From Eubacteriaceae bacterium CHKCI004 (lineage in GTDB: Bacteria > Bacillota > Clostridia > Lachnospirales > Lachnospiraceae), in NCBI GenBank assembly GCA_900016875.1, contig FCNR01000012.1, forward strand, positions 1 through 64,000: DNA of 64,000 nucleotides, given 5' to 3'. Under the pieces are notes generated by a model. The model did not search any database. It had not been told where the DNA came from and saw only the letters and a program-made list of their open reading frames with translations. The position numbers and the translations under genes are program-made. This document shows positions 40,895 through 49,090 of this stretch, piece by piece. Every line of letters begins with the position of its first letter. Positions within the stretch are counted from its first letter, which is position 1.

Positions 40895-42235
40895 TCATCC
40901 TCTCCTGCTGGATCGTCTCCATATTTTTCTTTTTTCTGCTTCCTTGATCAGACCATCGCGAAAATCCGGATGAGCGATGGAAATAAGCCCTTCTGCACGT
41001 TCCCAGGTGGACAGTCCTTCCATGTTGATCACGCCGAATTCGGTCGCCAGAAAATATACCTGACTTCGCGGAGAGGTGATAATATCTCCGTTAAACTGCG
41101 GCAGAACGCGGGAATGAAGATTGCCCTGCCGGTCTTTAAATGTGGAACTCATACAGATAAAGGCTTTGCCGCCCTTTGCCGAAGACGCGCCGATGAGAAA
41201 ATCCAGCTGTCCTCCGGTTCCGCTGATCTGCCGGGAACCGAAGCTCTCCGAGGACACCTGTCCGTAGATATCCACCGCCACGCAGCTGTTGATGGAAACC
41301 ATATTATCTATCTGCGCGATCACATCGGGGCGGTTTACATACTCCAGCGGATAGGCTGCCACTCCGGGATTATCGTCCAGCCATTCATAAAGATCCGGTC
41401 CTCCGATGGCAACGCCGAACACGCCTTTTCCTTTATCAATGGTTTTTCTCTTATTGGTGAGCTTTCCCGCCCGGTACAGATGCAGAAAAGCGTCGGTGCA
41501 AAGCTCCGTGTGCATGCCAAGATCCTTTAAATCTGATTCAGCAAGAATCTCCCCCAGCGCATTGGGCATACTTCCCACGCCCAGCTGTAACGTTGCGCCG
41601 TCACAGATATATGGCAGCAGGTTGGCCGCGATCTTCCGGTCCACCTCCGTGGGCGCGTAGCGGGGACTTGCCGGGAAGGGTTCGTGTTTTCCTTCCACAA
41701 TGTAATCCACCTCCGAGATATGTACGCACTCGTCATATCCACCGTGGATCTTCGGCATGTATTCGTTGACCTCCACGATGACAATATCTGCATTCTGCGC
41801 GATGGGCGCCGCCACTCCCGTATTAACAGAATAGTTAAAATAACCGTGCCTGTCCATGGGAGCCACGCTGACCATCACCACATTTACATTGAGGAAATAT
41901 TTATAGTAGGCCGCATTATTATGAAATACCATGGGAATAAAGTAACAGAGTCCCCGGTCACACAGCTTTCTCTCGTAGGCCGAGCAATGCCATGTGTGAT
42001 ATATAAAATGCTCCTGGCTCTCGTCACATTCTGCTACCTCGATGGGGCCCGAGATCAGATTACCCCTGATTTTCACGTCATACAGTTCGTCTCTTCTCTT
42101 CGCCAGCGCCCGGTCGAGAAGCACCGGCTTACCGAGGGAGCTGGTGTAATCCACCCAGTCTCCGCTTTTGACCACCTGCACCGCTTCTTCCGGAGTCCGG
42201 AGCTTTTCCATATATTCTGTTCTGAAATCTTTCAT
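40895..42235 (-). CDS. butyryl-CoA:acetate / 4-hydroxybutyrate-type CoA-transferase
   Basis: Acetyl-CoA hydrolase/transferase family (Cat1/But/AbfT), 446 residues. The N-terminal half shows VKSGDWVDYTSSLGKPVLLD, and the C-terminal half GGQLDFLIGASSAKGGKAFI with the Glu-containing VDIYGQVSSESFGSRQISG. The likely catalytic Glu is in SSESFG. Such enzymes exchange CoA between acetate and butyrate, propionate or 4-hydroxybutyrate in gut fermenters. Substrate assignment between But and AbfT types needs phylogeny. ATG 42235 follows a GGGGGG ribosome binding site. Monocistronic, near pta. Confidence 0.85.
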   Translation of the reverse strand: MKDFRTEYMEKLRTPEEAVQVVKSGDWVDYTSSLGKPVLLDRALAKRRDELYDVKIRGNLISGPIEVAECDESQEHFIYHTWHCSAYERKLCDRGLCYFIPMVFHNNAAYYKYFLNVNVVMVSVAPMDRHGYFNYSVNTGVAAPIAQNADIVIVEVNEYMPKIHGGYDECVHISEVDYIVEGKHEPFPASPRYAPTEVDRKIAANLLPYICDGATLQLGVGSMPNALGEILAESDLKDLGMHTELCTDAFLHLYRAGKLTNKRKTIDKGKGVFGVAIGGPDLYEWLDDNPGVAAYPLEYVNRPDVIAQIDNMVSINSCVAVDIYGQVSSESFGSRQISGTGGQLDFLIGASSAKGGKAFICMSSTFKDRQGNLHSRVLPQFNGDIITSPRSQVYFLATEFGVINMEGLSTWERAEGLISIAHPDFRDGLIKEAEKRKIWRRSSRRG

Positions 42236-42278
42236 CACTATCCCCCCTGAAGCAATGTTTCTCTCTTCTTCTCATCCG

Positions 42279-42842
42279 CTATATATGTATGTTATCCATT
42301 GTATCTTTAAGAATCATTTCCGGGTCCGCTCCCACAATATCGAGATTCTCCGCCTTCACACAGACTGTCTCCGGTATGCCGTAGAACGTATCCGCCAGCG
42401 CCTTCACGTAGTCATAGCCGAAGTTATTGGCTCCAATGGGACCTCCTGCCGTTGTGACATAAATGATCCTTCCGGCCCGGCACATACCTTTCGGCACGCC
42501 TTCCGGCGTATAATAAAATGTAACGCCTGTCACAGTGACCAGTTCAAGATAGGTACGGAGGACTGCCGGAAACAGCAGATCCCAGTACGGCGCTGCAATG
42601 ACAATTTCATCCGCCTGTGCAAACTGTCTGGCATAACGAAATATCTCTTCTGCGAAATCACCGGCGGCCACATAACCGTTACGCCTCTGCAGGCGGTCAT
42701 TATTGAGAGGAAGGAGCTGTTCTTCCTCATACAGCTGCACTTTTACATTTTCTCCCTGCAGCTGCTCCAAAACATGCCGCGCGAGCCGTCGGGTTCTTGA
42801 TTCCGGTCTGGCGCAGGCGTCAATAAAAAGTATTTTCTTCAT
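42279..42842 (-). CDS. flavodoxin-fold NAD(P)H oxidoreductase (azoreductase type)
   Basis: FMN-dependent oxidoreductase of 187 residues. The N-terminal FMN loop is FIDACARPESRTRRLA, and the family continues with EIVIAAPYWDLLFPAVLRTYLE and VTTAGGPIGANNFGYDYV, as in AzoR/FMN-dependent NADH-azoreductases. It would act on quinones or nitro/azo compounds. It lies upstream of the CoA-transferase gene with a 43-base gap, so one transcript is possible. Confidence 0.85.
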   Translation of the reverse strand: MKKILFIDACARPESRTRRLARHVLEQLQGENVKVQLYEEEQLLPLNNDRLQRRNGYVAAGDFAEEIFRYARQFAQADEIVIAAPYWDLLFPAVLRTYLELVTVTGVTFYYTPEGVPKGMCRAGRIIYVTTAGGPIGANNFGYDYVKALADTFYGIPETVCVKAENLDIVGADPEMILKDTMDNIHI

Positions 42843-42862
42843 TTTGTTCTCCTCACTTTTCC

Positions 42863-42883
42863 GGCGGGTCGCTTCAGCGACAT
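42863..42883. repeat. intergenic repeat with GTCGC/GCGAC stem, copy 2
   Basis: GGCGGGTCGCTTCAGCGACA; differs from 26301-26321 only in two loop bases. It stands 46 bases from the palindromic repeat copy at 42929. Confidence 0.5.
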
Positions 42884-42928
42884 CACATCTTCCAATCTGC
42901 CGCAGTATGCTCCCCGCGTAGCGTTTTC

Positions 42929-42962
42929 ATTTCATAGAAACACAGTTTCCTGTGAAATGAAA
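42929..42962. repeat. palindromic intergenic repeat, copy 2
   Basis: Palindrome around CATAGAAACACAGTTTC/CTGTG with TTTCA/TGAAA ends. It is a diverged copy of 23759-23787, with matched changes in both arms. Confidence 0.5.
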
Positions 42963-43000
42963 AACAGGCGGCGCATGAAATGACTTCATACGCCGCCCGC
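42963..43000 (-). terminator. pta terminator
   Basis: Stem GGCGGCGTATGAA/TTCATGCGCCGCC on the minus strand followed by TGTTTTT, 35 bases after the pta stop codon. Confidence 0.8.
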
Positions 43001-43034
43001 TCTGGTTTCCCTGTCCACATACTTCAATATGTGA

Positions 43035-44090
43035 TTATTTTTTTAACTTTTTCGCTGCGATAAATGTCTCTACAACTGTGCGGACGATGGTCTCCAATTC
43101 GACCATGTCTACCTGCTGTTCCTCTTCCGGAACACTCAGGGCAGCTGTTACGATGGACATGCTGTAAACTTCCTCAGCCGTACATCCGCGGCTCAGGTCG
43201 TTGATCGGAGCGTTCAGTCCCTGAAGCACAGGACCTACTGCTGTGTATCCGCCGAGACGGGAGGCAATCTTATAACCGATATTACCTGCATTAATATCAG
43301 GGAAAATAAAGGTGTTTGCCTGACCAGCCACCGGGGAACCCGGACACTTGATACCTGCCACATCCGGCGATACGGATGCGTCAAACTGAATCTCGCCCTC
43401 AACAGCCAGATCTGGTGCTGCTTCTTTAATCTTCTTTGTTGCGTTCGCCACTTTTGTCACAGACGGGCCCTTACCGGAACCCAGCGTGGAGTAGGACAGC
43501 ATGGCAACCTTCGGGTCAATACCGAAGACCTTGGCGGTCTTTGCAGATTCGATTGCGATTTCAACAAGATCATCTTCAGAAGGATCAATGTTAATCGCGC
43601 AGTCTCCCATGGCGATCTTCTCATCCCCACGAACGAGAATAAAGCAGGAGCTCACAATCTTGTTACCTGGTTTCGTCTTAATAAGCTGCAAGGCAGGACG
43701 GACAGTATCCGCTGTGGAATAAGTCGCTCCGCCGAGAAGGCAGTCTGCCTTGCCCATCTTCACAAGCATCGTTCCAAAGTAATTGCTCTGGGATAATGCT
43801 TTCTGGCACTGTTCCTCTGTCATCTTGCCTTTACGAAGCTTAACCATCTCCGCAACCATGGCATCCATCTCAGGATAGCCCTCCGGGTCGATAATCGAAC
43901 ACTTCTCAATGTTGTAATTACCAGCCTTTGCTGCGGCCTTTACTTCTTCCTCTTTTCCGAGGAGAATAACGCCCAGAATACCTTCTGCTGTCAGCTTGTC
44001 CGCCGCATCAAGGATTCTGTTGTCGGTTCCTTCTGTAAAGACAATTGTGCGAGGATTCTTCTTCAATGTTTCAATCATTTTGGTTAACAT
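43035..44090 (-). CDS. pta: phosphate acetyltransferase
   Basis: Converts acetyl-CoA and phosphate to acetyl phosphate for ATP formation in acetate fermentation. The 351-residue short form has the PTA_PTB domain with NPRTIVFTEGTDNRILDAA at the start, LLGGATYSTADTVRPALQLI in the middle, and FIFPDINAGNIGYKI near the end. ATG 44090 has GGAGGT eight bases upstream. Acetate kinase is not adjacent here. A microcompartment encoded 13 kb away would produce acyl-CoA that could feed this enzyme, but microcompartments often carry their own PduL. Confidence 0.93.
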   Translation of the reverse strand: MLTKMIETLKKNPRTIVFTEGTDNRILDAADKLTAEGILGVILLGKEEEVKAAAKAGNYNIEKCSIIDPEGYPEMDAMVAEMVKLRKGKMTEEQCQKALSQSNYFGTMLVKMGKADCLLGGATYSTADTVRPALQLIKTKPGNKIVSSCFILVRGDEKIAMGDCAINIDPSEDDLVEIAIESAKTAKVFGIDPKVAMLSYSTLGSGKGPSVTKVANATKKIKEAAPDLAVEGEIQFDASVSPDVAGIKCPGSPVAGQANTFIFPDINAGNIGYKIASRLGGYTAVGPVLQGLNAPINDLSRGCTAEEVYSMSIVTAALSVPEEEQQVDMVELETIVRTVVETFIAAKKLKK

Positions 44091-44279
44091 TTTTTGAACC
44101 TCCAAAAGTATGTTGCATCCTGTTTTTCATTTACAGTAAATGAAATGTAAATCAACCCAGTGTAATTTATCCTTCTTTTATTGTAAACTCCCCGTTCCTT
44201 TTTTTCAACAGACGTTTGCGATAAATTTTTGCCGGTAATACATAAGAAAATGTTTAGCCGAATTAAACTATTGTGCAAA

Positions 44280-44318
44280 ATGCCCCGGAGGACAGCAACA
44301 TTTTCCTCTCCGGGGCAA
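44280..44318 (-). terminator. terminator after second VanW gene
   Basis: Arms GCCCCGGA (44282-44289) and TCCGGGGC (44309-44316), followed on the minus strand by ATTTTG; 20 bases after the VanW stop. Confidence 0.7.
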
Positions 44319-44339
44319 AATGATATCCGACGGTCTTTA

Positions 44340-45992
44340 TTACTCTGACACTTCCTCCGTTCCGCCGGCTGCCGTGTCGCTGCCGGCAGTTCCGTCCGCA
44401 GCCGCCGTGCTCTCTTCCGGCGCCGCTTCTCTGGTGCCGACGCGGACCACCCGGTCCTTTTTGCGGTAAACGCAATAAGCTTCTTTTTTCGTGGATATTT
44501 TCTTTCCTTTTTTATTATAAATGTTACGGTATGTCTGCACCACATATCCGTCATGACCGGAAGACACCACCATGCTTGTTCCGGCGTCCATGTCCGGATC
44601 ATCCTGGTACACAGTTCCGCAGGAGTTGACCTGGAGAGTCTCCGCCGTCATCTCCACATAGGTGTCGTCCAGCTTGGCTCCGTAGATCGTACAGGTTACC
44701 TGCCCGCCGGAATAGGAAGCGGCTATCTTGATCGGATAGTCCGTATTGTTTTTAAACTGATAATCCGGACCGCCCCAGGATACAGTCGCATCCATGCCGA
44801 TACCGATATACGCAGACACATAAGAATGATTATGATGTTCCACTATCTCCAGATCCGACAGCAGAGTCGCCTTGTACAGCGTGGAGGATACCTGGCAGAT
44901 GCCGCCGCCCACTTCCTGCACCGACTCGCCGTTGGAGTAGGCCGGCGCAGCCTGGTAGCCCCGCTCTGTGGTTCTCTCGCCAAGCGCATCATTATATGAA
45001 AATGTCTCTCCCGGCAGCAGGATAGTGCCATCCAAAGTTTCTGCCGCAAGATCCACATTGGACACTCTGGCGCTGGAGCCGCTCACGTTTGTGGTACAGC
45101 TTCCCAGCTTATCCTTAAACAAATGCTTCTTGAGATTCTTGGTCGTGATCTTCGGTTTCTTTACTTTCAGAGGAACAACCACATCTTCCCCTTCCGCTGC
45201 CGCGTCAAAGGATGCTTTGGCGCTGTCCACATCGAAACTGATCCCCTTGACCGACTTTACGATCTTATAATTCTTCTTCGGATTCAGAGTGGCGTTGGAC
45301 TTCTTTGTGTGAATCGTATCATAAATAGCCTGGATGTCTGTGGCCTCCACCTGCCCGGTAAGCATCGGACTCTCCAGCACCGTATCAAAATTCTCTTCTG
45401 AGACTGCCTCTTTTATGGCGGTCACCAGATTCGTCTGGTCAACGGATACCCCTGTCACACCTTTATGAATCACCAGCGAATCTCCCGTCACCTCATAAGT
45501 TGTCTGCACCGTTGTATTAATGGCAGACAGCCCGGAAGCATCGATGCTCTCCGTCAGCTTTGCCTCATCTCCCACCTGCGGATGCTGTGTAACATCCTGT
45601 CCGAAAATCTTTGCTTTCAGAAGAGCCGCTCCCCTTGTCAGGAAACTGCCGTGGCCGTAATCCATGGCTTTCTCCGCAGCGCTCTCCACATCCATGGAAA
45701 GGCACGGCGCCATTGCTACCTGATATTCCGCTCCGTTGGCGCTTACTGTCAGCGCGGCGTCGGCGTATTCCTCCTCAAAGGCCTTCTGGATCCGGTCTGC
45801 CGCCTGCTCTGTGGTGAGACCTCCCACTTCCGTTCCGTTGACCTGCACCCCGTCAATGATGGTGTTTTTCTCCGCCATGGAGCAGGTCAGCAGGTAACCG
45901 GCGCAAAGCACCACCAGAACAGAAAGTCCCAACAGACTCAGTTTCTTTCGCTGCTTCTTTCTTTGTTGTTTCTTTTCCTGTCTTCTACCCAT
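44340..45992 (-). CDS. VanW-family protein with two PG_binding_4-like domains and G5 domain
   Basis: 550-residue surface protein. Residues ~19-36 are a membrane anchor (LLGLSVLVVLCAGYLLTCSM). Two domains of the PG_binding_4 type follow (VQVNGTEVGGLTTEQAADRI; later VKSVKGISFDVDSAKASFD), then the VanW domain (GTILLPGETFSYNDALGERT, then EVGGGICQVSSTLYKATLLS) and a G5-like end. A Thr/Ala/Ser-rich C-terminus follows. It is longer than the 485-residue VanW protein at 19692 but has the same order. Possible role in cell wall or spore envelope; no enzyme activity is known. Monocistronic. Confidence 0.85.
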   Translation of the reverse strand: MGRRQEKKQQRKKQRKKLSLLGLSVLVVLCAGYLLTCSMAEKNTIIDGVQVNGTEVGGLTTEQAADRIQKAFEEEYADAALTVSANGAEYQVAMAPCLSMDVESAAEKAMDYGHGSFLTRGAALLKAKIFGQDVTQHPQVGDEAKLTESIDASGLSAINTTVQTTYEVTGDSLVIHKGVTGVSVDQTNLVTAIKEAVSEENFDTVLESPMLTGQVEATDIQAIYDTIHTKKSNATLNPKKNYKIVKSVKGISFDVDSAKASFDAAAEGEDVVVPLKVKKPKITTKNLKKHLFKDKLGSCTTNVSGSSARVSNVDLAAETLDGTILLPGETFSYNDALGERTTERGYQAAPAYSNGESVQEVGGGICQVSSTLYKATLLSDLEIVEHHNHSYVSAYIGIGMDATVSWGGPDYQFKNNTDYPIKIAASYSGGQVTCTIYGAKLDDTYVEMTAETLQVNSCGTVYQDDPDMDAGTSMVVSSGHDGYVVQTYRNIYNKKGKKISTKKEAYCVYRKKDRVVRVGTREAAPEESTAAADGTAGSDTAAGGTEEVSE

Positions 45993-46242
45993 AATTCGTC
46001 ATACCTTCTTTATCTTTCTTAAAATAAAAGGAGTCCTGCCTCCATGCAAAAATACATTCCCATGGACAGCAGAACTTCCCTGCGTCTGCTTTTGGACTAT
46101 TGTAGTACATTTCCCCGAAAAAGAAAAGCGAAATATCCCAAAATATGACGAATTATGTTTTTTTATTTTTGCGCCTGAAAGGGGCGGTCTGACCGGCATC
46201 GTCCGGCTTTCCCATCTTGTACCGCTCAGTCTCCCATCATAC

Positions 46243-48330
46243 CTATGCTTTCTCTTCCGGCAGCAGATTACGCATGCCATTTAAGCTGATGCACAGGGTC
46301 GATGTATTATGCAGCAGAGCCGACACGGTCGGCGGCAGGATTCCCGCCACGCCGAGAACAATGAGTCCAGCATTAAAGCTCATGATAGCTCTGTAGTTGT
46401 TCTGGATGCGCCGCATCAGACAACTGCTGATGGTCTTTAATGTAACGATGCCCTGCAGATTATCCTCACCGATGGTAATGTCGGCAATTTCTCTGGCAAT
46501 CTCCGCACCGTCGCTGATGGCGATACCCACGTCAGCGGCGGAGAGAGCCGGCGAATCGTTGATGCCGTCTCCAATCATAATAACCTTCCGTCCGGCATTT
46601 TTCTCCTTCTCGATGAATCTCGCCTTGTCTTCCGGCAGCACCTCAGAATAATACTCGTCCACACCGACCCGTGAGGCGATGGATTTTGCCGTCCGCTCGC
46701 TGTCTCCGGTCATCATGACTACTTTGGTGATGCCAATATTTTTTAACTGCCTTATGACGTCGGCTGCTTCTTCTCTCAGAGGGTCTTCGATACAGATGAC
46801 CGCTGTCAGCTTTCCTTCTATGGCCATATAGAGATGCGAATATTCATCCGGAAGGCTGTGGAAGATTTCTTCTTTCTCCTCCGGAATGGTACATTTCTCA
46901 TCTTCAAAGACAAAATGATAACTTCCGATGACGGCTTTTTTGCCGTCGATGGTGGAAGAAATGCCATGGGCGATGATGTACTCCACCTTGGAGTGAAGTT
47001 CCTCATGGACAAGTCCTTTTTCCTTTGCCGCCTGTACCACCGCTTTCGCCATGGAATGTGGAAAATGTTCTTCAAGACAGGCAGCGATGCGCAACAGTTC
47101 ATCCGGCTGCTCACCGTTAAAAGATACCACATCCACCACCGTCGGCCGTGCCTTAGTAAGGGTTCCTGTTTTATCAAAAACGATGGTCTGCGCTTCCGCC
47201 ATGGCTTCCATGGATTTGCCGCCTTTGACGGTGATCTTATAAGTGCTGGCTTCCCGGATGGCCGACAGTACAGAGATCGGCATGGCCAGCTTCAATGCAC
47301 AGGAAAAATCCACCATGAGTACAGACAGTGCCTTTGTGGCATTGCGGGTCAGCAGATAGGTAAGTCCCGTTCCCAGAAGGGTGTATGGAACCAGTTTGTC
47401 CGCCAGATGCTCTGCCTTGCTTTCCAGCGCGGATTTCAGCTGTTCGGATTCCTCGATCATGGTGACAATTTTTTCAAAACGGCTGGAGCCGTTAGTTTCC
47501 TTCACCTGAAGGGTGATCTCTCCTTCTTCCACCACCGTTCCGGCATAGACATAGCCGCCCGCGCATTTACGAACCGGAAGCGCCTCACCGGTGAGAGAAG
47601 ACTGATTGACCATGGCCTCGCCCTCGGTCACAACGCCATCAAAAGGAATTACATTTCCCATATGTACCCGGACCTGATCTCCCGCCTGAATCATATTGAC
47701 AGGAACAAGAACCTCCTGTCCTTCCCGCATCAGCCAGACTTTGCTGATGTTTAAGGACATGCTGTTTGCCAGATCGTCCACTGACTTTTTATGGGTCCAT
47801 TCTTCCAGGATCTCGCCGACGCCCAGCAGGAACATGATGGAGGACGCCGTATTGATATTGCCCCGGATCATGGAGATGGCGATGGCAGTGCCGTCCAGCA
47901 CCGGAACCTCTATTTTTCCTTTCGCCAGTGTCTGAATACCGTGTTTAATATATTTTAATGATTTCGCAGCCGTGAGAACAGCCCGCAATGGATACGGAAT
48001 AAACAGCCTTCCTCCGTAATACAGAACAATCCTGTTGATGAGCTTATCCCAGTATTCCTGATTCAGCCTCCGGCTGCTGCTCTGCCGGCAGTCTGCGGGA
48101 ACCTTCACATCCTCCATGCAGAAATCTCTGACAACCTGCAGGAGCTCCTCTCTCTTTCCGGTATAACGGATAACAATATCGCCGGTGCGCTCCTGCACTT
48201 TGACGGAGTCCACCATTTCCCGGCAGCTCAGATAATATTGGAGAGCGTCCGCCTCTGCGTCAGTCAGCTTGTTCCGGCAGCTCTGCAGACGGATTCTTCC
48301 CCGAATTTCATGTTTGATCCTAAACTTCAT
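46243..48330 (-). CDS. P1B-type ATPase with atypical SCALK metal motif
   Basis: Heavy-metal-type P-type ATPase of 695 residues. The phosphorylation motif is FDKTGTLTKARPTV, the actuator has TGEALPV, and the hinge has GDGINDSPALSAADVG. The N-terminus has a ferredoxin-like domain without CxxC. The transmembrane metal motif, normally CPC, SPC or similar, reads DFSCALKLAMPIS, so its cargo cannot be assigned. It forms an operon with two short upstream genes encoding a DUF6110-type protein and a 26-residue membrane peptide. The whole unit ends near an imperfect stem-loop at about 46030-46075. Confidence 0.85.
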   Translation of the reverse strand: MKFRIKHEIRGRIRLQSCRNKLTDAEADALQYYLSCREMVDSVKVQERTGDIVIRYTGKREELLQVVRDFCMEDVKVPADCRQSSSRRLNQEYWDKLINRIVLYYGGRLFIPYPLRAVLTAAKSLKYIKHGIQTLAKGKIEVPVLDGTAIAISMIRGNINTASSIMFLLGVGEILEEWTHKKSVDDLANSMSLNISKVWLMREGQEVLVPVNMIQAGDQVRVHMGNVIPFDGVVTEGEAMVNQSSLTGEALPVRKCAGGYVYAGTVVEEGEITLQVKETNGSSRFEKIVTMIEESEQLKSALESKAEHLADKLVPYTLLGTGLTYLLTRNATKALSVLMVDFSCALKLAMPISVLSAIREASTYKITVKGGKSMEAMAEAQTIVFDKTGTLTKARPTVVDVVSFNGEQPDELLRIAACLEEHFPHSMAKAVVQAAKEKGLVHEELHSKVEYIIAHGISSTIDGKKAVIGSYHFVFEDEKCTIPEEKEEIFHSLPDEYSHLYMAIEGKLTAVICIEDPLREEAADVIRQLKNIGITKVVMMTGDSERTAKSIASRVGVDEYYSEVLPEDKARFIEKEKNAGRKVIMIGDGINDSPALSAADVGIAISDGAEIAREIADITIGEDNLQGIVTLKTISSCLMRRIQNNYRAIMSFNAGLIVLGVAGILPPTVSALLHNTSTLCISLNGMRNLLPEEKA

Positions 48331-48628
48331 CGGAATTCTCTTTTTCTTCTTCAGAAGTGCAGACTACTTCTTCGTCCTCTGCTGCTCTCTCCTCATTGAT
48401 CTGCTGAGCCTCTGCGTAGATATCCTCTGCATTCTCCTGAATGGTTGCAGCTGTGTTCATGATACATTCTTTCGCACGAAGCGCCGCCGCTGTGCAGTTT
48501 GTATATACTTTCTTTGCCTCTTTACTGGACAGGATCTTGATTCCGGCCGTACCGAATAATACGCCGGCGGCGAAAATTCCTGTTTTCTTTCCATCAATTT
48601 TTGATAAACATTTCAAACAATTTAACAT
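48320..48628 (-). CDS. DUF6110-like protein, partner of the P-type ATPase
   Basis: 102-residue protein with a Gly-rich hydrophobic stretch near the start (GIFAAGVLFGTAGIKILSSK), then an acidic helix (AEDIYAEAQQINEERAAEDE). I associate this layout with DUF6110 proteins that precede unusual P-type ATPases in Clostridia. ATG 48628 has AGGAGG seven bases upstream, whereas ATG 48634 lies too close to that site. Its stop overlaps the ATPase start. Its N-terminus contains CLKC (MLNCLKCLSK), which could bind metal; function unknown. Confidence 0.65.
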   Translation of the reverse strand: MLNCLKCLSKIDGKKTGIFAAGVLFGTAGIKILSSKEAKKVYTNCTAAALRAKECIMNTAATIQENAEDIYAEAQQINEERAAEDEEVVCTSEEEKENSDEV

Positions 48629-48639
48629 GTCCATACCTC

Positions 48640-48720
48640 CTATTTGTGCTTATACCCGGTGTACATTGTCATAAACAAACAAAAAATAAGCGCCCACGCC
48701 CAGAATTTATGTTTTTCCAT
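48640..48720 (-). CDS. 26-residue membrane peptide at start of P-type ATPase operon
   Basis: Very short gene encoding MEKHKFWAWALIFCLFMTMY plus TGYKHK. It has one hydrophobic helix and His/Lys-rich ends. The ribosome binding site is excellent (GGGAGGA eight bases before ATG 48720), and the stop overlaps the region of the next gene's ribosome binding site. It therefore looks translated and coupled to the DUF6110-like and ATPase genes. A regulatory subunit role, like small peptides of other P-type ATPases, is a guess. Confidence 0.7.
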   Translation of the reverse strand: MEKHKFWAWALIFCLFMTMYTGYKHK

Positions 48721-48872
48721 CTGACAATCCTCCCTGTGTTTTGATTTTTTTCTATTCTAACTCTGTGCACTGAGTATTTCCATATTTTTTCTTTTATTGA
48801 AAAACTTTATCAATTGTCTGTACATTTTTGAGGCATTATTGCGTGGGAATCCCCGCAGAACTTTCAATAAAC

Positions 48873-48901
48873 AAAAAAAGACACAGCATAAAACCGTGTC
48901 T
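48873..48901 (-). terminator. tRNA-Tyr terminator
   Basis: AGACAC and GTGTCT arms around a loop, followed on the minus strand by seven T; 10 bases after the tRNA-Tyr 3' end. Confidence 0.8.
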
Positions 48902-48911
48902 CAAAAAGTAA

Positions 48912-48993
48912 TGGGCGGAGGTGGATTCGAACCACCGAAGCAATTTGCAGCAGATTTACAGTCTGTCCCCTTTGGCCACTCGGGAATCCACCC
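48912..48993 (-). tRNA. tRNA-Tyr (anticodon GTA)
   Basis: Complete class II cloverleaf of 82 nt on the minus strand with acceptor GGGTGGA/TCCGCCC, discriminator A, anticodon loop CTGTAAA, a variable arm and T-loop GGTTCGAATCC. CCA is not encoded. Confidence 0.95.
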
Positions 48994-49090
48994 ATTCCAT
49001 ATGCAGTTTGCATATCTGACAGTTTTTGATTATAACGGATTCGTCTGCAAAAATCAAGCAGTTTTTCCGTAGATTACTGTAAAAATAAGT

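Noticed and set aside
48797-49072. 91-codon plus-strand frame with GGGGFEPPKQFAADLQ
   Set aside because: Antisense translation across the tRNA-Tyr gene.
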